Shown here piece by piece: positions 45,101-53,754 of a stretch of DNA of 64,000 bases (position 1 is its first letter; the number at the start of each line of letters is the position of its first letter). Location of the stretch: assembly GCF_004785645.1 (NCBI RefSeq), contig NZ_SRPE01000002.1, positions 248,001 to 312,000 of the forward strand, given 5' to 3'. Source of the DNA: Empedobacter tilapiae (lineage in GTDB: Bacteria > Bacteroidota > Bacteroidia > Flavobacteriales > Weeksellaceae). The notes beneath the pieces were generated by a model. That model ran no database searches, was not told the DNA's origin, and saw nothing but the letters and a program-made list of their open reading frames with translations. The translations under genes were made by a program, and so were the position numbers.

Positions 45101-46135
45101 TTAATCTTCTGGGTTTGGGTCAATAAATTCATATTTATATAATTTAACTAACCAAAAGAATACAGAAAATAAGATTGGTCCAAAAATAATTCCGATAAAT
45201 CCAAATAAATTTATTCCAACGATTACCCCAAAAATAGTAATTAATGGATGAACATCTGCCATTTTTTTCTGTAAAACTAAACGGATTAAATTATCTGATA
45301 ATCCAACGATTACAAAACAATAAATTAATAAACCAACAGCCTGCCCAGTATCACCACTAGCTAACAAAAATAGAGCTAATGGAACGTAGATTAGTGCAGC
45401 TCCAACTACAGGTAACATTGCCGCAAATATTGTTAATATAAACCACGTAAAGGCATCATCTACACCAAAAATAAGATACCCAATATAAGCAATAATAGCT
45501 TGTATAAATGCTGTCAATGGCATTCCTACAGCATTTGAAATAACTAAGTCTTTAAGATCTGTATTCATCTTCTTTAGGTTACTTGTTTTAAGTGGAATTG
45601 TTCTATAAAACCAATTTTCTAGTTTGTGATGATTCATTAACATGAAATATAAAATAAGAAAAGCAACTCCAAGTTGAACTGTCATGTCCATGGAAGCATT
45701 CAATGTTTTTTCTAATAATTTTCCTCCAACTTGTGTTATTTTTTCAATATTTGTTGCACTAAAAACATCAATATGAAACTTAGTTTGTAGCATTTGAATA
45801 ATTTTATTTACATCAGTTTTTATTTGAGCAGTATCATTTAATAATACTAATACTTTATTTGTAAGCATTTGAATTAATAAATATAAAGGACCAATAATAA
45901 GAATTGCACTAGCAAACATTAATAAAATAACACTTCCTGTTTTATTCCATTTTTTTACTTTCACCATCCATTGAAGTGGATTTAAAAGTAGAACGTACAA
46001 GCATAATGCTCCAAGAAAGCCTGGAAAAAAAGCTAATAAATTTTTGGTGATTAATCCAAAAACTAAAAGAATAATTGCAATAAAAGCTAATTGCAATAAT
46101 ACATTATTAGAAAGATAATGTTTATTTGGATTCAT
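45101..46135 (-). CDS. AI-2E family permease
   Basis: The 344-residue membrane protein has the PF01594 layout: two N-terminal helix pairs (LAFIAIILLVFGLI, LLAFFPGFLGALCLYVLLL), a soluble middle (about 110-170), then MDMTVQLGVAFLILYFMLMNHHKLENWFYRTIP and several helices ending in LFGFIGIIFGPILFSVFFWLVKLYK. The ATG at 46135 is preferred to a TTG at 46192, which adds 19 residues outside the family core. AI-2E proteins include exporters of AI-2 and Na+/H+ antiporters; the substrate here is unknown. Confidence 0.85.
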   Translation of the reverse strand: MNPNKHYLSNNVLLQLAFIAIILLVFGLITKNLLAFFPGFLGALCLYVLLLNPLQWMVKVKKWNKTGSVILLMFASAILIIGPLYLLIQMLTNKVLVLLNDTAQIKTDVNKIIQMLQTKFHIDVFSATNIEKITQVGGKLLEKTLNASMDMTVQLGVAFLILYFMLMNHHKLENWFYRTIPLKTSNLKKMNTDLKDLVISNAVGMPLTAFIQAIIAYIGYLIFGVDDAFTWFILTIFAAMLPVVGAALIYVPLALFLLASGDTGQAVGLLIYCFVIVGLSDNLIRLVLQKKMADVHPLITIFGVIVGINLFGFIGIIFGPILFSVFFWLVKLYKYEFIDPNPED

Positions 46136-46281
46136 AGATGTCTTTACTTGTTTTATAGCAGTTGTTAATATTCTATTTTTTATCAAATTCAATGCTAAAG
46201 ATTATCCCTCATTAAATTTTTTTAAAAATAGTTAAATTCTATAAACTTTTCTATTTTTAAATATTGAATAAAATTTTACAC

Positions 46282-47301
46282 ATGAAAAAAATAATAGGTT
46301 TTATTTTATCAGTTTTGACAATTACTACTTACGCTCAAATGAAACAAGATAAAGTTGTTTTAGTAATTCATGGCGGAGCTGGAACAATTCTGAAAAAAAA
46401 TATGACTTTAGAAAAAGAAAAGGCTTACCGAGAAGCTTTGATAGAAGCTTTGACAAAAGGTTATGAGGTTATCCAACAAGGCGGTGAAAGTGAAAATGCA
46501 GTTATAGAAGCCATAAAAGTAATGGAAAACTCACCATTATTTAATGCAGGAAAAGGCGCTGTTTTTACACATGAAGGAAAAAATGAGTTGGATGCTTCTC
46601 TAATGATTGGACATTCAATGCAAGCTGGTGCAGTAGCTGGTGTAACAACGATTAAAAATCCTATTTTAGCAGCCAAAGCAGTTTTACAAAATTCTGCTCA
46701 TGTAATGATGGTTGGAAAGGGAGCTGAAGAATTTGCTCAAAATCAAGGTTTAGAAATAGTTGATCCAAGTTATTTTAAAACAGAAGAACGTTGGAATTCT
46801 TTACAAAAAGTATTAGAAAAGGATAAAGAAAAAATGGAATTAGATCACGATGCTAAAACGCAAGCTTATATTCCATTTAATTTTGTTGATGAAAAATTTG
46901 GAACTGTTGGAGCTGTTGCTTTAGATAAAAAAGGACATATTTCTGCAGGAACCTCTACTGGTGGAATGACCAATAAGCGTTTTGGACGAATAGGAGATTC
47001 ACCTATTATTGGTGCAGGAACTTATGCAAACAACGAAGTTGGTATTTCGACTACAGGTTGGGGCGAATATTTTATAAGAGCTGTTGCTGCTTACGATGTC
47101 GCGGCTTTGATGAATTACAAAAAACTTTCTTCGAAAGAAGCAGGAGATGAGGTTATCAAAAAAATTGGTGAATTAGGAGGAGATGGAGGAATGATTATTT
47201 TAGATAAAAATGGTCAAGCAAGTTTTCCTTTTAATACAGCAGGAATGTATCGAGGAAGTATTACACAATCGGGTAAGATAATTATCGAAATTTATCAATA
47301 A
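46282..47301 (+). CDS. iaaA: Exported isoaspartyl peptidase / plant-type L-asparaginase
   Basis: The protein (339 residues from the ATG at 46282; an in-frame TTG at 46264 would only prefix the signal peptide) is an Ntn hydrolase. After a signal peptide (MKKIIGFILSVLTITTYAQ) comes VLVIHGGAGTI, then the autocleavage and nucleophile site Thr208 in FGTVGAVALD, and GAGTYANNEVGISTTGWGEYFIR in the small subunit. It should mature by cutting before Thr208 and remove isoaspartyl residues from peptides. A signal peptide on this family is common in Bacteroidetes, placing it in the periplasm. Confidence 0.93.
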   Translation: MKKIIGFILSVLTITTYAQMKQDKVVLVIHGGAGTILKKNMTLEKEKAYREALIEALTKGYEVIQQGGESENAVIEAIKVMENSPLFNAGKGAVFTHEGKNELDASLMIGHSMQAGAVAGVTTIKNPILAAKAVLQNSAHVMMVGKGAEEFAQNQGLEIVDPSYFKTEERWNSLQKVLEKDKEKMELDHDAKTQAYIPFNFVDEKFGTVGAVALDKKGHISAGTSTGGMTNKRFGRIGDSPIIGAGTYANNEVGISTTGWGEYFIRAVAAYDVAALMNYKKLSSKEAGDEVIKKIGELGGDGGMIILDKNGQASFPFNTAGMYRGSITQSGKIIIEIYQ

Positions 47302-47336
47302 ATTTGAGAATATTTAAAATTAAAAGAATATAATAC

Positions 47337-48119
47337 ATGATAAAGCAATTTTTACTTACAACAGCTGTTTTTCTTTCAAACTTTGCAACAGCTCAAGTAA
47401 CATCTATGATTAATGATAAGAATGTAGATGCATCAACTAAAGTATACGGAATGGCTCCTTTAAATGATGTCACAAAAACTTATGAGAAGTTCAATTTTAT
47501 GTTAGAAACCGCTTCAGCTATTCAGTCTGCAAAACCTATTTTAGAGTATGGATATCAGTCTTCTAATTTTCAGGCAGAAGAAAATGGATTGATGGTTTAT
47601 ATGGTGAAAGATAAAAAAATTGTAGATCAATGGTTAATTAATCCAGCTCTTTATAATACATTTCATGATGGAACTCCGTACTCTTTTGATGCTGATAAAT
47701 TAGTTGTTCTTGCAGAAAAATATCCATTGATTTATAAAGAAGAAAAACGTCAATATAAAAACGAAAAAGAATATCAAAAACAACGTCAAGCATTGTATGC
47801 AGACCCTTATAATTTAATTATTACTGAACCTGATTTTACATATGAAGGTTATTTTGAAGTTCAGTTTCCTCAAAACGAACAATTCAAAAATCCTGAAGCT
47901 ACGATTGCTTATTTAAAACCTTTAGTTGAAAAAGTAACGAAAAAGAAATTTGATATTAATTATTCTTTATCTGAGAAAAACATTTTAGATCGTACACAAT
48001 TTACAATGACAATAGCAGGTGAAGAAAATATTTATAAAAAAATAAAATTAGATAATTTGAAGAAAGGAGACTGGCAGACATTAAGTTATGAAGCTTCGAT
48101 TCTTAGAAAAGAAAATTAA
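47337..48119 (+). CDS. Secreted protein of unknown function
   Basis: The 260-residue protein begins with a signal peptide (MIKQFLLTTAVFLSNFATAQ) and shows no lipobox. Internal features are EYGYQSSNFQAEENGLMVYMVKD, a Lys-rich region (KYPLIYKEEKRQYKNEKEYQKQRQALY) and a mixed alpha/beta end. No family was recognised. It lies 36 bases after the isoaspartyl peptidase, so it may be co-expressed. A terminator follows. Confidence 0.68.
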   Translation: MIKQFLLTTAVFLSNFATAQVTSMINDKNVDASTKVYGMAPLNDVTKTYEKFNFMLETASAIQSAKPILEYGYQSSNFQAEENGLMVYMVKDKKIVDQWLINPALYNTFHDGTPYSFDADKLVVLAEKYPLIYKEEKRQYKNEKEYQKQRQALYADPYNLIITEPDFTYEGYFEVQFPQNEQFKNPEATIAYLKPLVEKVTKKKFDINYSLSEKNILDRTQFTMTIAGEENIYKKIKLDNLKKGDWQTLSYEASILRKEN

Positions 48120-48127
48120 CACAAAGG

Positions 48128-48160
48128 AAAAGGTTTTTGAAATTTCAAGAACCTTTTTTT
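48128..48160 (+). terminator. Terminator after the secreted unknown
   Basis: AAAAGGTTTTTGAAAT pairs with TTCAAGAACCTTTT, one mismatch, followed by T residues. Confidence 0.75.
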
Positions 48161-48203
48161 ATGTGTAAAAGATTCGTATTTTCAATTTTTAACTCGAAAT
48201 AGT

Positions 48204-48779
48204 ATGAACTCTAATTTCTATAAAATTTTACAAAAATCTAAAGAAAATCAATCTATTATTGCTATTTACAATGATCCAGAAGGAGATAATTTTTGGGCTG
48301 GATATATTCTAGATTTTAATGATGAATTTTTTACTATGCAACATATTTCAAAGTATGGTAAAAAAGATGGAATCTTAATTGAACCTTATTTTAAAATTAG
48401 CCGAATCGATGTAGATGATTATTGTAAATGTTTAAATTATTTAAAAGAACATCATACAGATTTAGATGAAGAGAATTTAGTGACATTTAATGTTACAACT
48501 GAAGAGAATTGGATGAACCAAATTTTAGGAGAAATAAATAATCAAAGTGAATATGTATCCAGAATTCAATTTAATAATAATAGTCGTTTTGCTGGATTTA
48601 TTAGAAATTTAACAGAAGATGATTTTGAATTGAAATGTATTGGTTCAGAAGGAACAGATGAAGGTTCTTTGTATTTTCAAATTGATGATATTTCATCTAT
48701 TAGAGTGAATGATTTAGAAGCTCGCCGAAGATTGTTTTTATACAATTATCGTCGTTCTATCGACTTTTTTGATGAGTAA
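48204..48779 (+). CDS. Cytoplasmic protein with two copies of a small beta domain
   Basis: The 191-residue protein has no signal peptide. Two similar segments are visible: GDNFWAGYILDFNDEFFTMQHIS with a following ILIEPYFKISRIDVDD at about 27-73, and RFAGFIRNLTEDDFELKCIG with SLYFQIDDISSIRVND at about 131-172. Both read as strand-turn-strand units ending in a helix, as in an Sm-like or small barrel fold, which suggests an internal duplication. No known family was recognised, and no function is claimed. Confidence 0.65.
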   Translation: MNSNFYKILQKSKENQSIIAIYNDPEGDNFWAGYILDFNDEFFTMQHISKYGKKDGILIEPYFKISRIDVDDYCKCLNYLKEHHTDLDEENLVTFNVTTEENWMNQILGEINNQSEYVSRIQFNNNSRFAGFIRNLTEDDFELKCIGSEGTDEGSLYFQIDDISSIRVNDLEARRRLFLYNYRRSIDFFDE

Positions 48780-48865
48780 ATATTTTTTATAATAATTAAA
48801 ATGTGATAAAAGTTAATCGTTATTTTTATAGCTGTATTATATTGATTGTAAAAAAATAGTTGATT

Positions 48866-49465
48866 TTGAAAATAATTATAAAAATTTGTATTCTATTGTT
48901 CGTTTTGTCATGTACTGACAAAGCAAAAGAAGATACGAAACAAATAAAAGATTATTCAACTTTTAAGAAATATAAAATAGATTCACATCTTAATGAAACG
49001 GCCATTTTTAAAAAAATGGATAAAATGATTGAAATTATAAATGTTGATTTGAAACCAAATGATAAATCAAAAAGATCAACAATTGTAATATTACAAACTA
49101 ATAATTCACTTGATTTTTCTAAAACTTATGAAGATTCTATTTTTAGTTGTAGAACAAAATTGATTAATGCAAATGAAATAGTAATAAATATTGGATATAA
49201 AAATATTGAAACAGAAGATGGTTTTGATATAAAGGTTGTAAAGAATGATTTCTTTATAGAACCATATTTTTATTTAGTGAAAGAGGATAAAAAGAAAAAA
49301 AAATACAATACAATTATAAAACAAGAATTGACTTTGAATAAAGAATCGTATCAAAAAGGAGATAGCTTATATGGTAAATCTCAATTTTTAATTAGGCAAA
49401 TTTCTAAAGAGAATGATACTATTTATTTCAGAGGTAAAGGTTTTTTCAGATCAATTGTTGAATAG
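48866..49465 (+). CDS. Small lipoprotein of unknown function, TTG start
   Basis: The protein of 199 residues starts at TTG 48866 (MKIIIKICILLFVLSC), chosen over the TTG at 48860 because it gives a normal lysine-leading lipoprotein signal with Cys16 as the lipid site. The mature part is Lys- and Ile-rich with several FFIEPYFYL-like strands and no recognised domain. It lies alone. The end is set by a strong bidirectional terminator. Confidence 0.65.
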   Translation: MKIIIKICILLFVLSCTDKAKEDTKQIKDYSTFKKYKIDSHLNETAIFKKMDKMIEIINVDLKPNDKSKRSTIVILQTNNSLDFSKTYEDSIFSCRTKLINANEIVINIGYKNIETEDGFDIKVVKNDFFIEPYFYLVKEDKKKKKYNTIIKQELTLNKESYQKGDSLYGKSQFLIRQISKENDTIYFRGKGFFRSIVE

Positions 49466-49466
49466 A

Positions 49467-49496
49467 AAAAGCCTTCTAATTTATTAGAAGGCTTTT
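49467..49496. terminator. Bidirectional terminator
   Basis: Perfect 13-bp stem AAAAGCCTTCTAA/TTAGAAGGCTTTT with a 4-base loop, between the small lipoprotein and the nifU-type gene. Confidence 0.85.
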
Positions 49497-49526
49497 ATTA
49501 TTATTTAGATAAAATTTTTTTTGATT

Positions 49527-50408
49527 TTATCCATTTACAGCTTCTACGTTATCTACAACATTAGGCATCATTTGTTTTAAAATTCCTTCGATACCATTTT
49601 TAAGCGTCGCTGTAGAAGAAGGACAACCAGAACAAGCTCCTTGTAATAACATTTTTGCTGTACGAGTTTCTTCATCAAATTCAATTAATTCGATGTTTCC
49701 TCCATCATTAGCAACCGCTGGTTGAACATATTCGTCTAAAATAGCTTTGATTTGTTGCTCAACAGAAGAAAATTCTTCTGCAGATTTTACAACAACATGT
49801 TCTGGAGCTTCTGTCGTGAATTCATAAAATTCATCAAAAACAGGACCGCCAGCTTGTAAATAATTGGTAATAAAAGAACGAACATCCATCGCCCAAAGTG
49901 ACCAATCTTCTGTTTCATTTTTTGTCAAAGAAACATAATTATCAACAATAAAAACTTCCTCAACAAAAGGATATTCTTTGAAAATAGCAACAGCTAATGG
50001 AACTCCAGCAGCTTTTTCTCTCGATTTTATCTCGATAATTTCTGGCGCTAACATAGAATTTGAAACGAATTTCATCGCAGCAGGATTAGGTGTCATTTCT
50101 GCATAAATAGAAATAGGAGCCTTTTTCATTGGCGCTAAAATTGCATTTTCTTCTAAATGTTCATTGATAATTTCTTTCAAATCTTCTGTAACATCGGCCC
50201 AATCAACAGCATCTATTTTTTCTATCGCAACAAAATTTGCTGTGATAAATATTTTTTGAATAAATGGTACTGTCAATAAAACTTGCGCTAAAGGAGATTC
50301 GGTAGCTGTAGATTCTTTATCGAATTCAACGCCACCTTGTGTTAAAGTCTCGTCACAAACGAACTTCATCACATTATTATTTGGTGTAATTTCTTCGTAT
50401 ACTCTCAT
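49527..50408 (-). CDS. NifU/Nfu-type Fe-S carrier with two Nfu N-terminal domains
   Basis: The 293-residue protein has two tandem Nfu N-terminal domains (TPNNNVMKFVCDETLTQGG near 8-26 and TPNPAAMKFVSNSMLAPEI near 108-126) and one C-terminal NifU domain at about 215-290 with the cluster-binding Cys-x-x-Cys in GACSGCPSST. It would carry 4Fe-4S clusters to target proteins in the cytoplasm. The domain repeat is the usual Bacteroidetes form. It is divergent from the gamma carbonic anhydrase gene. Confidence 0.9.
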   Translation of the reverse strand: MRVYEEITPNNNVMKFVCDETLTQGGVEFDKESTATESPLAQVLLTVPFIQKIFITANFVAIEKIDAVDWADVTEDLKEIINEHLEENAILAPMKKAPISIYAEMTPNPAAMKFVSNSMLAPEIIEIKSREKAAGVPLAVAIFKEYPFVEEVFIVDNYVSLTKNETEDWSLWAMDVRSFITNYLQAGGPVFDEFYEFTTEAPEHVVVKSAEEFSSVEQQIKAILDEYVQPAVANDGGNIELIEFDEETRTAKMLLQGACSGCPSSTATLKNGIEGILKQMMPNVVDNVEAVNG

Positions 50409-50415
50409 AGTTTTA

Positions 50416-50423
50416 CAAAAATA
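50416..50423 (-). promoter_or_regulatory. Putative -7 element before the nifU-type gene
   Basis: On the minus strand TATTTTTG fits TAnnTTTG and ends seven bases before the ATG at 50408, implying a very short or absent leader. Motif match only. Confidence 0.35.
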
Positions 50424-50467
50424 CGCTATAAAAATGTATCTTTATCATTAGAATTATAGATTTTGTT

Positions 50468-50980
50468 ATGGCAATAATTAAAGAATTAAATGGGCACACA
50501 CCAAAGTTCGGTGAAAACTGCTTTTTAGCGGATAATGCAGTAGTTGTAGGAGAAGTAGAAATGGGAAATGATTGCTCAATTTGGTTTTCTGCGGTTGTGC
50601 GAGGAGATGTACATTATATCAAAATGGGAAACAAAGTAAATATTCAAGATAATGCAACAATACATGCAACTTACCAAAAATCGCCAACAACAATTGGAAA
50701 TAATGTTTCGATAGGGCATAATGCAATTGTACATGGTTGTACAATACACAATAATGTATTGGTTGGAATGGGCGCAATTGTGATGGATGACTGCATTATT
50801 GAATCTAATTCTTTGATTGCCGCTGGTGCGATTTTAACCAAAGGAACACATGTAAAAGAAGGTGAATTGTGGGCTGGAATTCCTGCTAAAAAAATTAAAG
50901 ATGTTCCAAAAGAATTGAAAGAAGGAGAAATTGAAAGAATCGCTAACAATTATTTGATGTATAGTAGTTGGTATAAATAA
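50468..50980 (+). CDS. Gamma-class carbonic anhydrase-like protein
   Basis: The 170-residue protein is a left-handed beta-helix of hexapeptide repeats. Key residues are Arg45-Gly-Asp in VVRGDVHYI, the zinc-ligand positions His66, His84 and His89 (NATIHATYQ, GHNAIVHG), and Gln60-Asp61. This pattern is that of YrdA/Cam-like gamma carbonic anhydrases, which may hydrate CO2 or act as acetyl-CoA-related proteins. It is a lone gene with a short AT-rich region after it. Confidence 0.88.
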   Translation: MAIIKELNGHTPKFGENCFLADNAVVVGEVEMGNDCSIWFSAVVRGDVHYIKMGNKVNIQDNATIHATYQKSPTTIGNNVSIGHNAIVHGCTIHNNVLVGMGAIVMDDCIIESNSLIAAGAILTKGTHVKEGELWAGIPAKKIKDVPKELKEGEIERIANNYLMYSSWYK

Positions 50981-51102
50981 TTATGAAATAATATATTTAA
51001 TAAGTCAAATAACACTAAATGAAGAAACACTTCTTTTCAACATATTATTAATCCTTTTATTGGAAAAGAATTTCAGAAGTTGTTGATGAAGAAGAGTTAA
51101 TC

Positions 51103-51139
51103 AAAAAGACTCGCTGCAAATCGTAGCGAGTCTTTTTTT
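51103..51139. terminator. Bidirectional terminator
   Basis: AAAAAGACTCGCT pairs with AGCGAGTCTTTTT with a 9-base loop; T runs on both strands, between convergent genes. Confidence 0.85.
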
Positions 51140-51155
51140 ATAAAATATAAGTATC

Positions 51156-51998
51156 TTACTTCTTATTATCTTGTGCTCCAAAAACCTGCTGTAACAATGA
51201 TGTTGTACGCAACGCTTTATTTCCACGAATTCCTTCTTCTTTTTCTGCAACCATGTTAAACACACCATTTATAGTTTGTTGTGTTACATATGCATTCAGA
51301 TTTGGATCAATTTGGTTTCCAGTTAACGTATTGTATTTTGTAATCAAATTATTCCAAACTTTATCCGCACCAACTTTCCCTAAAGAAGCTTCCACTTTTG
51401 GTTGGAAAGCCTTTGTTAAATCAGAAGTTGTTTTTAGTTTTAAATAATTGGTAGCCGAATTATTTCCGCCTACTAAAATATCTTTTGCATCTGTAATCGT
51501 CATTGATGTCACAGCGTTTACGAAAATAGGAGCAGCTTCAGAAACAGCATCTTCAGCAGCCGAATTCAATAATTTAATTCCTTTATCTGCCAAACTTCCC
51601 ATTCCCAAAGAACGCAAAGTTTTTTCTACATTTTGCAATTCTTCTGGCATCAAGATTTTTGCAACTGAATTATTGTAAAAACCATTTTTTTGACCCAATG
51701 ATTTTATCCCGTCTGTCAAACCTAATGACAAAGCTTCTTTCAATCCAGAGGCAACAGTTGCGTTAGATAATCCGTTTAATTTTGTTAAGGATTCAGCAGA
51801 AATTGTTTTAGATTCTTTTGAACCATTTACAACTTTTATTGAATCAACTTTTACTGTTGAATTATTTTGTGTTGTCGATTGAGTGTTTACTTTTTCGACT
51901 TCTTTTTTTAATGTTCCAAAAATTGATTTCAAATCTTGTGCTTTCGTATTTACTGCGAACGCTGAAATCAATGTTAAACTTAATATGGTCTTTTTCAT
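51156..51998 (-). CDS. DUF4197 exported protein
   Basis: The 280-residue protein has a signal peptide (MKKTILSLTLISAFAVNTKAQ), a low-complexity Gln/Asn/Thr stretch and then the DUF4197 domain from about 70 (LSNATVASGLKEALSLGLTDGIKSLGQKNGFYNNSVAKILMPEELQNVEKTLR). Family proteins are exported, helical and of unknown function. It is alone, upstream of the prfC terminator-free end, on the same strand. Confidence 0.88.
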   Translation of the reverse strand: MKKTILSLTLISAFAVNTKAQDLKSIFGTLKKEVEKVNTQSTTQNNSTVKVDSIKVVNGSKESKTISAESLTKLNGLSNATVASGLKEALSLGLTDGIKSLGQKNGFYNNSVAKILMPEELQNVEKTLRSLGMGSLADKGIKLLNSAAEDAVSEAAPIFVNAVTSMTITDAKDILVGGNNSATNYLKLKTTSDLTKAFQPKVEASLGKVGADKVWNNLITKYNTLTGNQIDPNLNAYVTQQTINGVFNMVAEKEEGIRGNKALRTTSLLQQVFGAQDNKK

Positions 51999-52051
51999 TT
52001 AGATTTTTTCAAAAAATATTCCAGTCCTTAATTCAATTATCTAACCAAAAT

Positions 52052-53638
52052 TTAAAACTCACTAACAAAATGTAATTTTACTGACGGAAATTTATCTTGC
52101 GTCATTTGAATTGTAAAAGCAGAATCCGCTAAAAATACCAATTGATTGAATTTATCTCTTGCTAAATAACGTTGTTTAACACGTTTGAATTCTAAGAATT
52201 CTTCAGATTTTTCATCTTCAACTTCTACCCAACACGCTTTGTGAACAGAAAAAGGTTCGTAGGTTGCTTTTGCACCATATTCGTGCTCTAAACGGTATTG
52301 AATTACTTCGTATTGTAATGCACCAACCGTTCCGATAACTTTACGATTGTTCATTTCTAATGTAAATAACTGCGCAACACCTTCGTCCATTAATTGATCA
52401 ATTCCTTTCTCCAATTGTTTTGCTTTCATTGGATCAGCATTGTTGATGTAACGGAAATGTTCTGGCGAGAAAGCTGGAATTCCTTTGAAAGAAAATTTTT
52501 CACCTTCTGTCAATGTATCACCAATTCTAAAGTTTCCTGTGTCATGTAAACCAACGATATCACCCGCAAATGATTCGTCAACCACTTCTTTTTTATCAGC
52601 AAAGAAAGCATTTGGCGCAGCGAATTTCATGTTTTTACCTTGACGAACATGGAAATAGTTGGTATTTCGTTCAAATTTTCCAGAAACGATTTTGATAAAC
52701 GCTAAACGGTCACGGTGTTTTGGATCCATATTCGCGTGAATTTTGAATACGAAACCAGAAAATTTATTTTCATAAGGTTCAACAATTCTTAAATCTGTTT
52801 CTTTAGATTGAGGAGTTGGAGCGATATCAACGAATGCGTCTAACAATTCGCGAACACCAAAATTATTAAGAGCAGAACCAAAAAATACAGGTTGTAAATT
52901 TCCGTCCATATATTCTTGCATATCAAATTCTGGATAAACTCCGTCAATTAAATCAATCTCATTACGAAGATTTTCTGCGTAAGTTGTTCCAATTAATGTG
53001 TCTAAATCTGAGCTTGATAAATCTTCAACTTTCGTCGTTTCAGAAATTTTTTGTTTATTATCTCCAGAAAAAATATTGATGTTTTTCTCCCAAATATTAT
53101 AAATACCTTTAAAAGTTGCTCCAATACCAATTGGCCAAGAAAGTGGCGTAACCTGTAAATCTAATTTTTGTTCAACTTCATCCATCAAATCAAAGGCGTC
53201 CTTTCCTTCGCGGTCCATTTTGTTAATGAAAACCAACATCGGGATTTTGCGCATACGACAAACTTCTACCAATTTGATTGTTTGTTCCTCAACCCCTTTA
53301 GCAACGTCGATTACAACAATCGCTGAATCTACGGCAGTTAAAGTACGGAAAGTGTCTTCTGCGAAATCCTTGTGACCAGGCGTATCTAAGATATTAATTT
53401 TTTTTCCTTTGTATTCGAAAGCCAAAACCGAAGTTGCAACAGAAATCCCACGTTGACGTTCAATTTCCATGAAATCGGATGTCGCTCCTTTTTTAATTTT
53501 GTTACTTTTTACAGCTCCAGCCTCCTGAATTGCACCTCCAAAAAGTAATAACTTCTCTGTTAAAGTTGTTTTACCAGCATCGGGATGGGCGATAATACCA
53601 AAGGTTTTTCTTTTATTTATTTCTTGTTCTAAAGACAT
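52052..53638 (-). CDS. prfC: Peptide chain release factor 3
   Basis: This 528-residue translation GTPase recycles RF1 and RF2 after termination. The G1 loop is AHPDAGKTTL near 19-28, G2 has RQRGISVATS, G3 DTPGHKDFAEDT and G4 INKMDRE. The ATG at 53638 (MSLEQEINKRKTFGIIAHP) gives the family length of about 529; the longer frame from 53662 would begin inside a promoter element (TATCTTTG at 53660-53667). Translation domain and C-terminal domain follow in normal order. Confidence 0.95.
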   Translation of the reverse strand: MSLEQEINKRKTFGIIAHPDAGKTTLTEKLLLFGGAIQEAGAVKSNKIKKGATSDFMEIERQRGISVATSVLAFEYKGKKINILDTPGHKDFAEDTFRTLTAVDSAIVVIDVAKGVEEQTIKLVEVCRMRKIPMLVFINKMDREGKDAFDLMDEVEQKLDLQVTPLSWPIGIGATFKGIYNIWEKNINIFSGDNKQKISETTKVEDLSSSDLDTLIGTTYAENLRNEIDLIDGVYPEFDMQEYMDGNLQPVFFGSALNNFGVRELLDAFVDIAPTPQSKETDLRIVEPYENKFSGFVFKIHANMDPKHRDRLAFIKIVSGKFERNTNYFHVRQGKNMKFAAPNAFFADKKEVVDESFAGDIVGLHDTGNFRIGDTLTEGEKFSFKGIPAFSPEHFRYINNADPMKAKQLEKGIDQLMDEGVAQLFTLEMNNRKVIGTVGALQYEVIQYRLEHEYGAKATYEPFSVHKACWVEVEDEKSEEFLEFKRVKQRYLARDKFNQLVFLADSAFTIQMTQDKFPSVKLHFVSEF

Positions 53639-53659
53639 CTTAATCAAATTTTCAGGTTG

Positions 53660-53667
53660 CAAAGATA
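53660..53667 (-). promoter_or_regulatory. Putative -7 promoter element of prfC
   Basis: On the minus strand TATCTTTG lies 22 bases before the ATG at 53638 and overlaps the next upstream ATG-type position, so it also decides the start of prfC. Confidence 0.6.
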
Positions 53668-53754
53668 GTTTATCTCACGAAAATTAGAAACATTATGATA
53701 GATAGAATATTCTAAAGTAAATTGCGTTATTCTAAAATAGATGACAAAAGAACT

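Noticed and set aside
53638-53662. Longer prfC start at 53662
   Set aside because: A TATCTTTG promoter element overlaps it and the family length fits the ATG at 53638.
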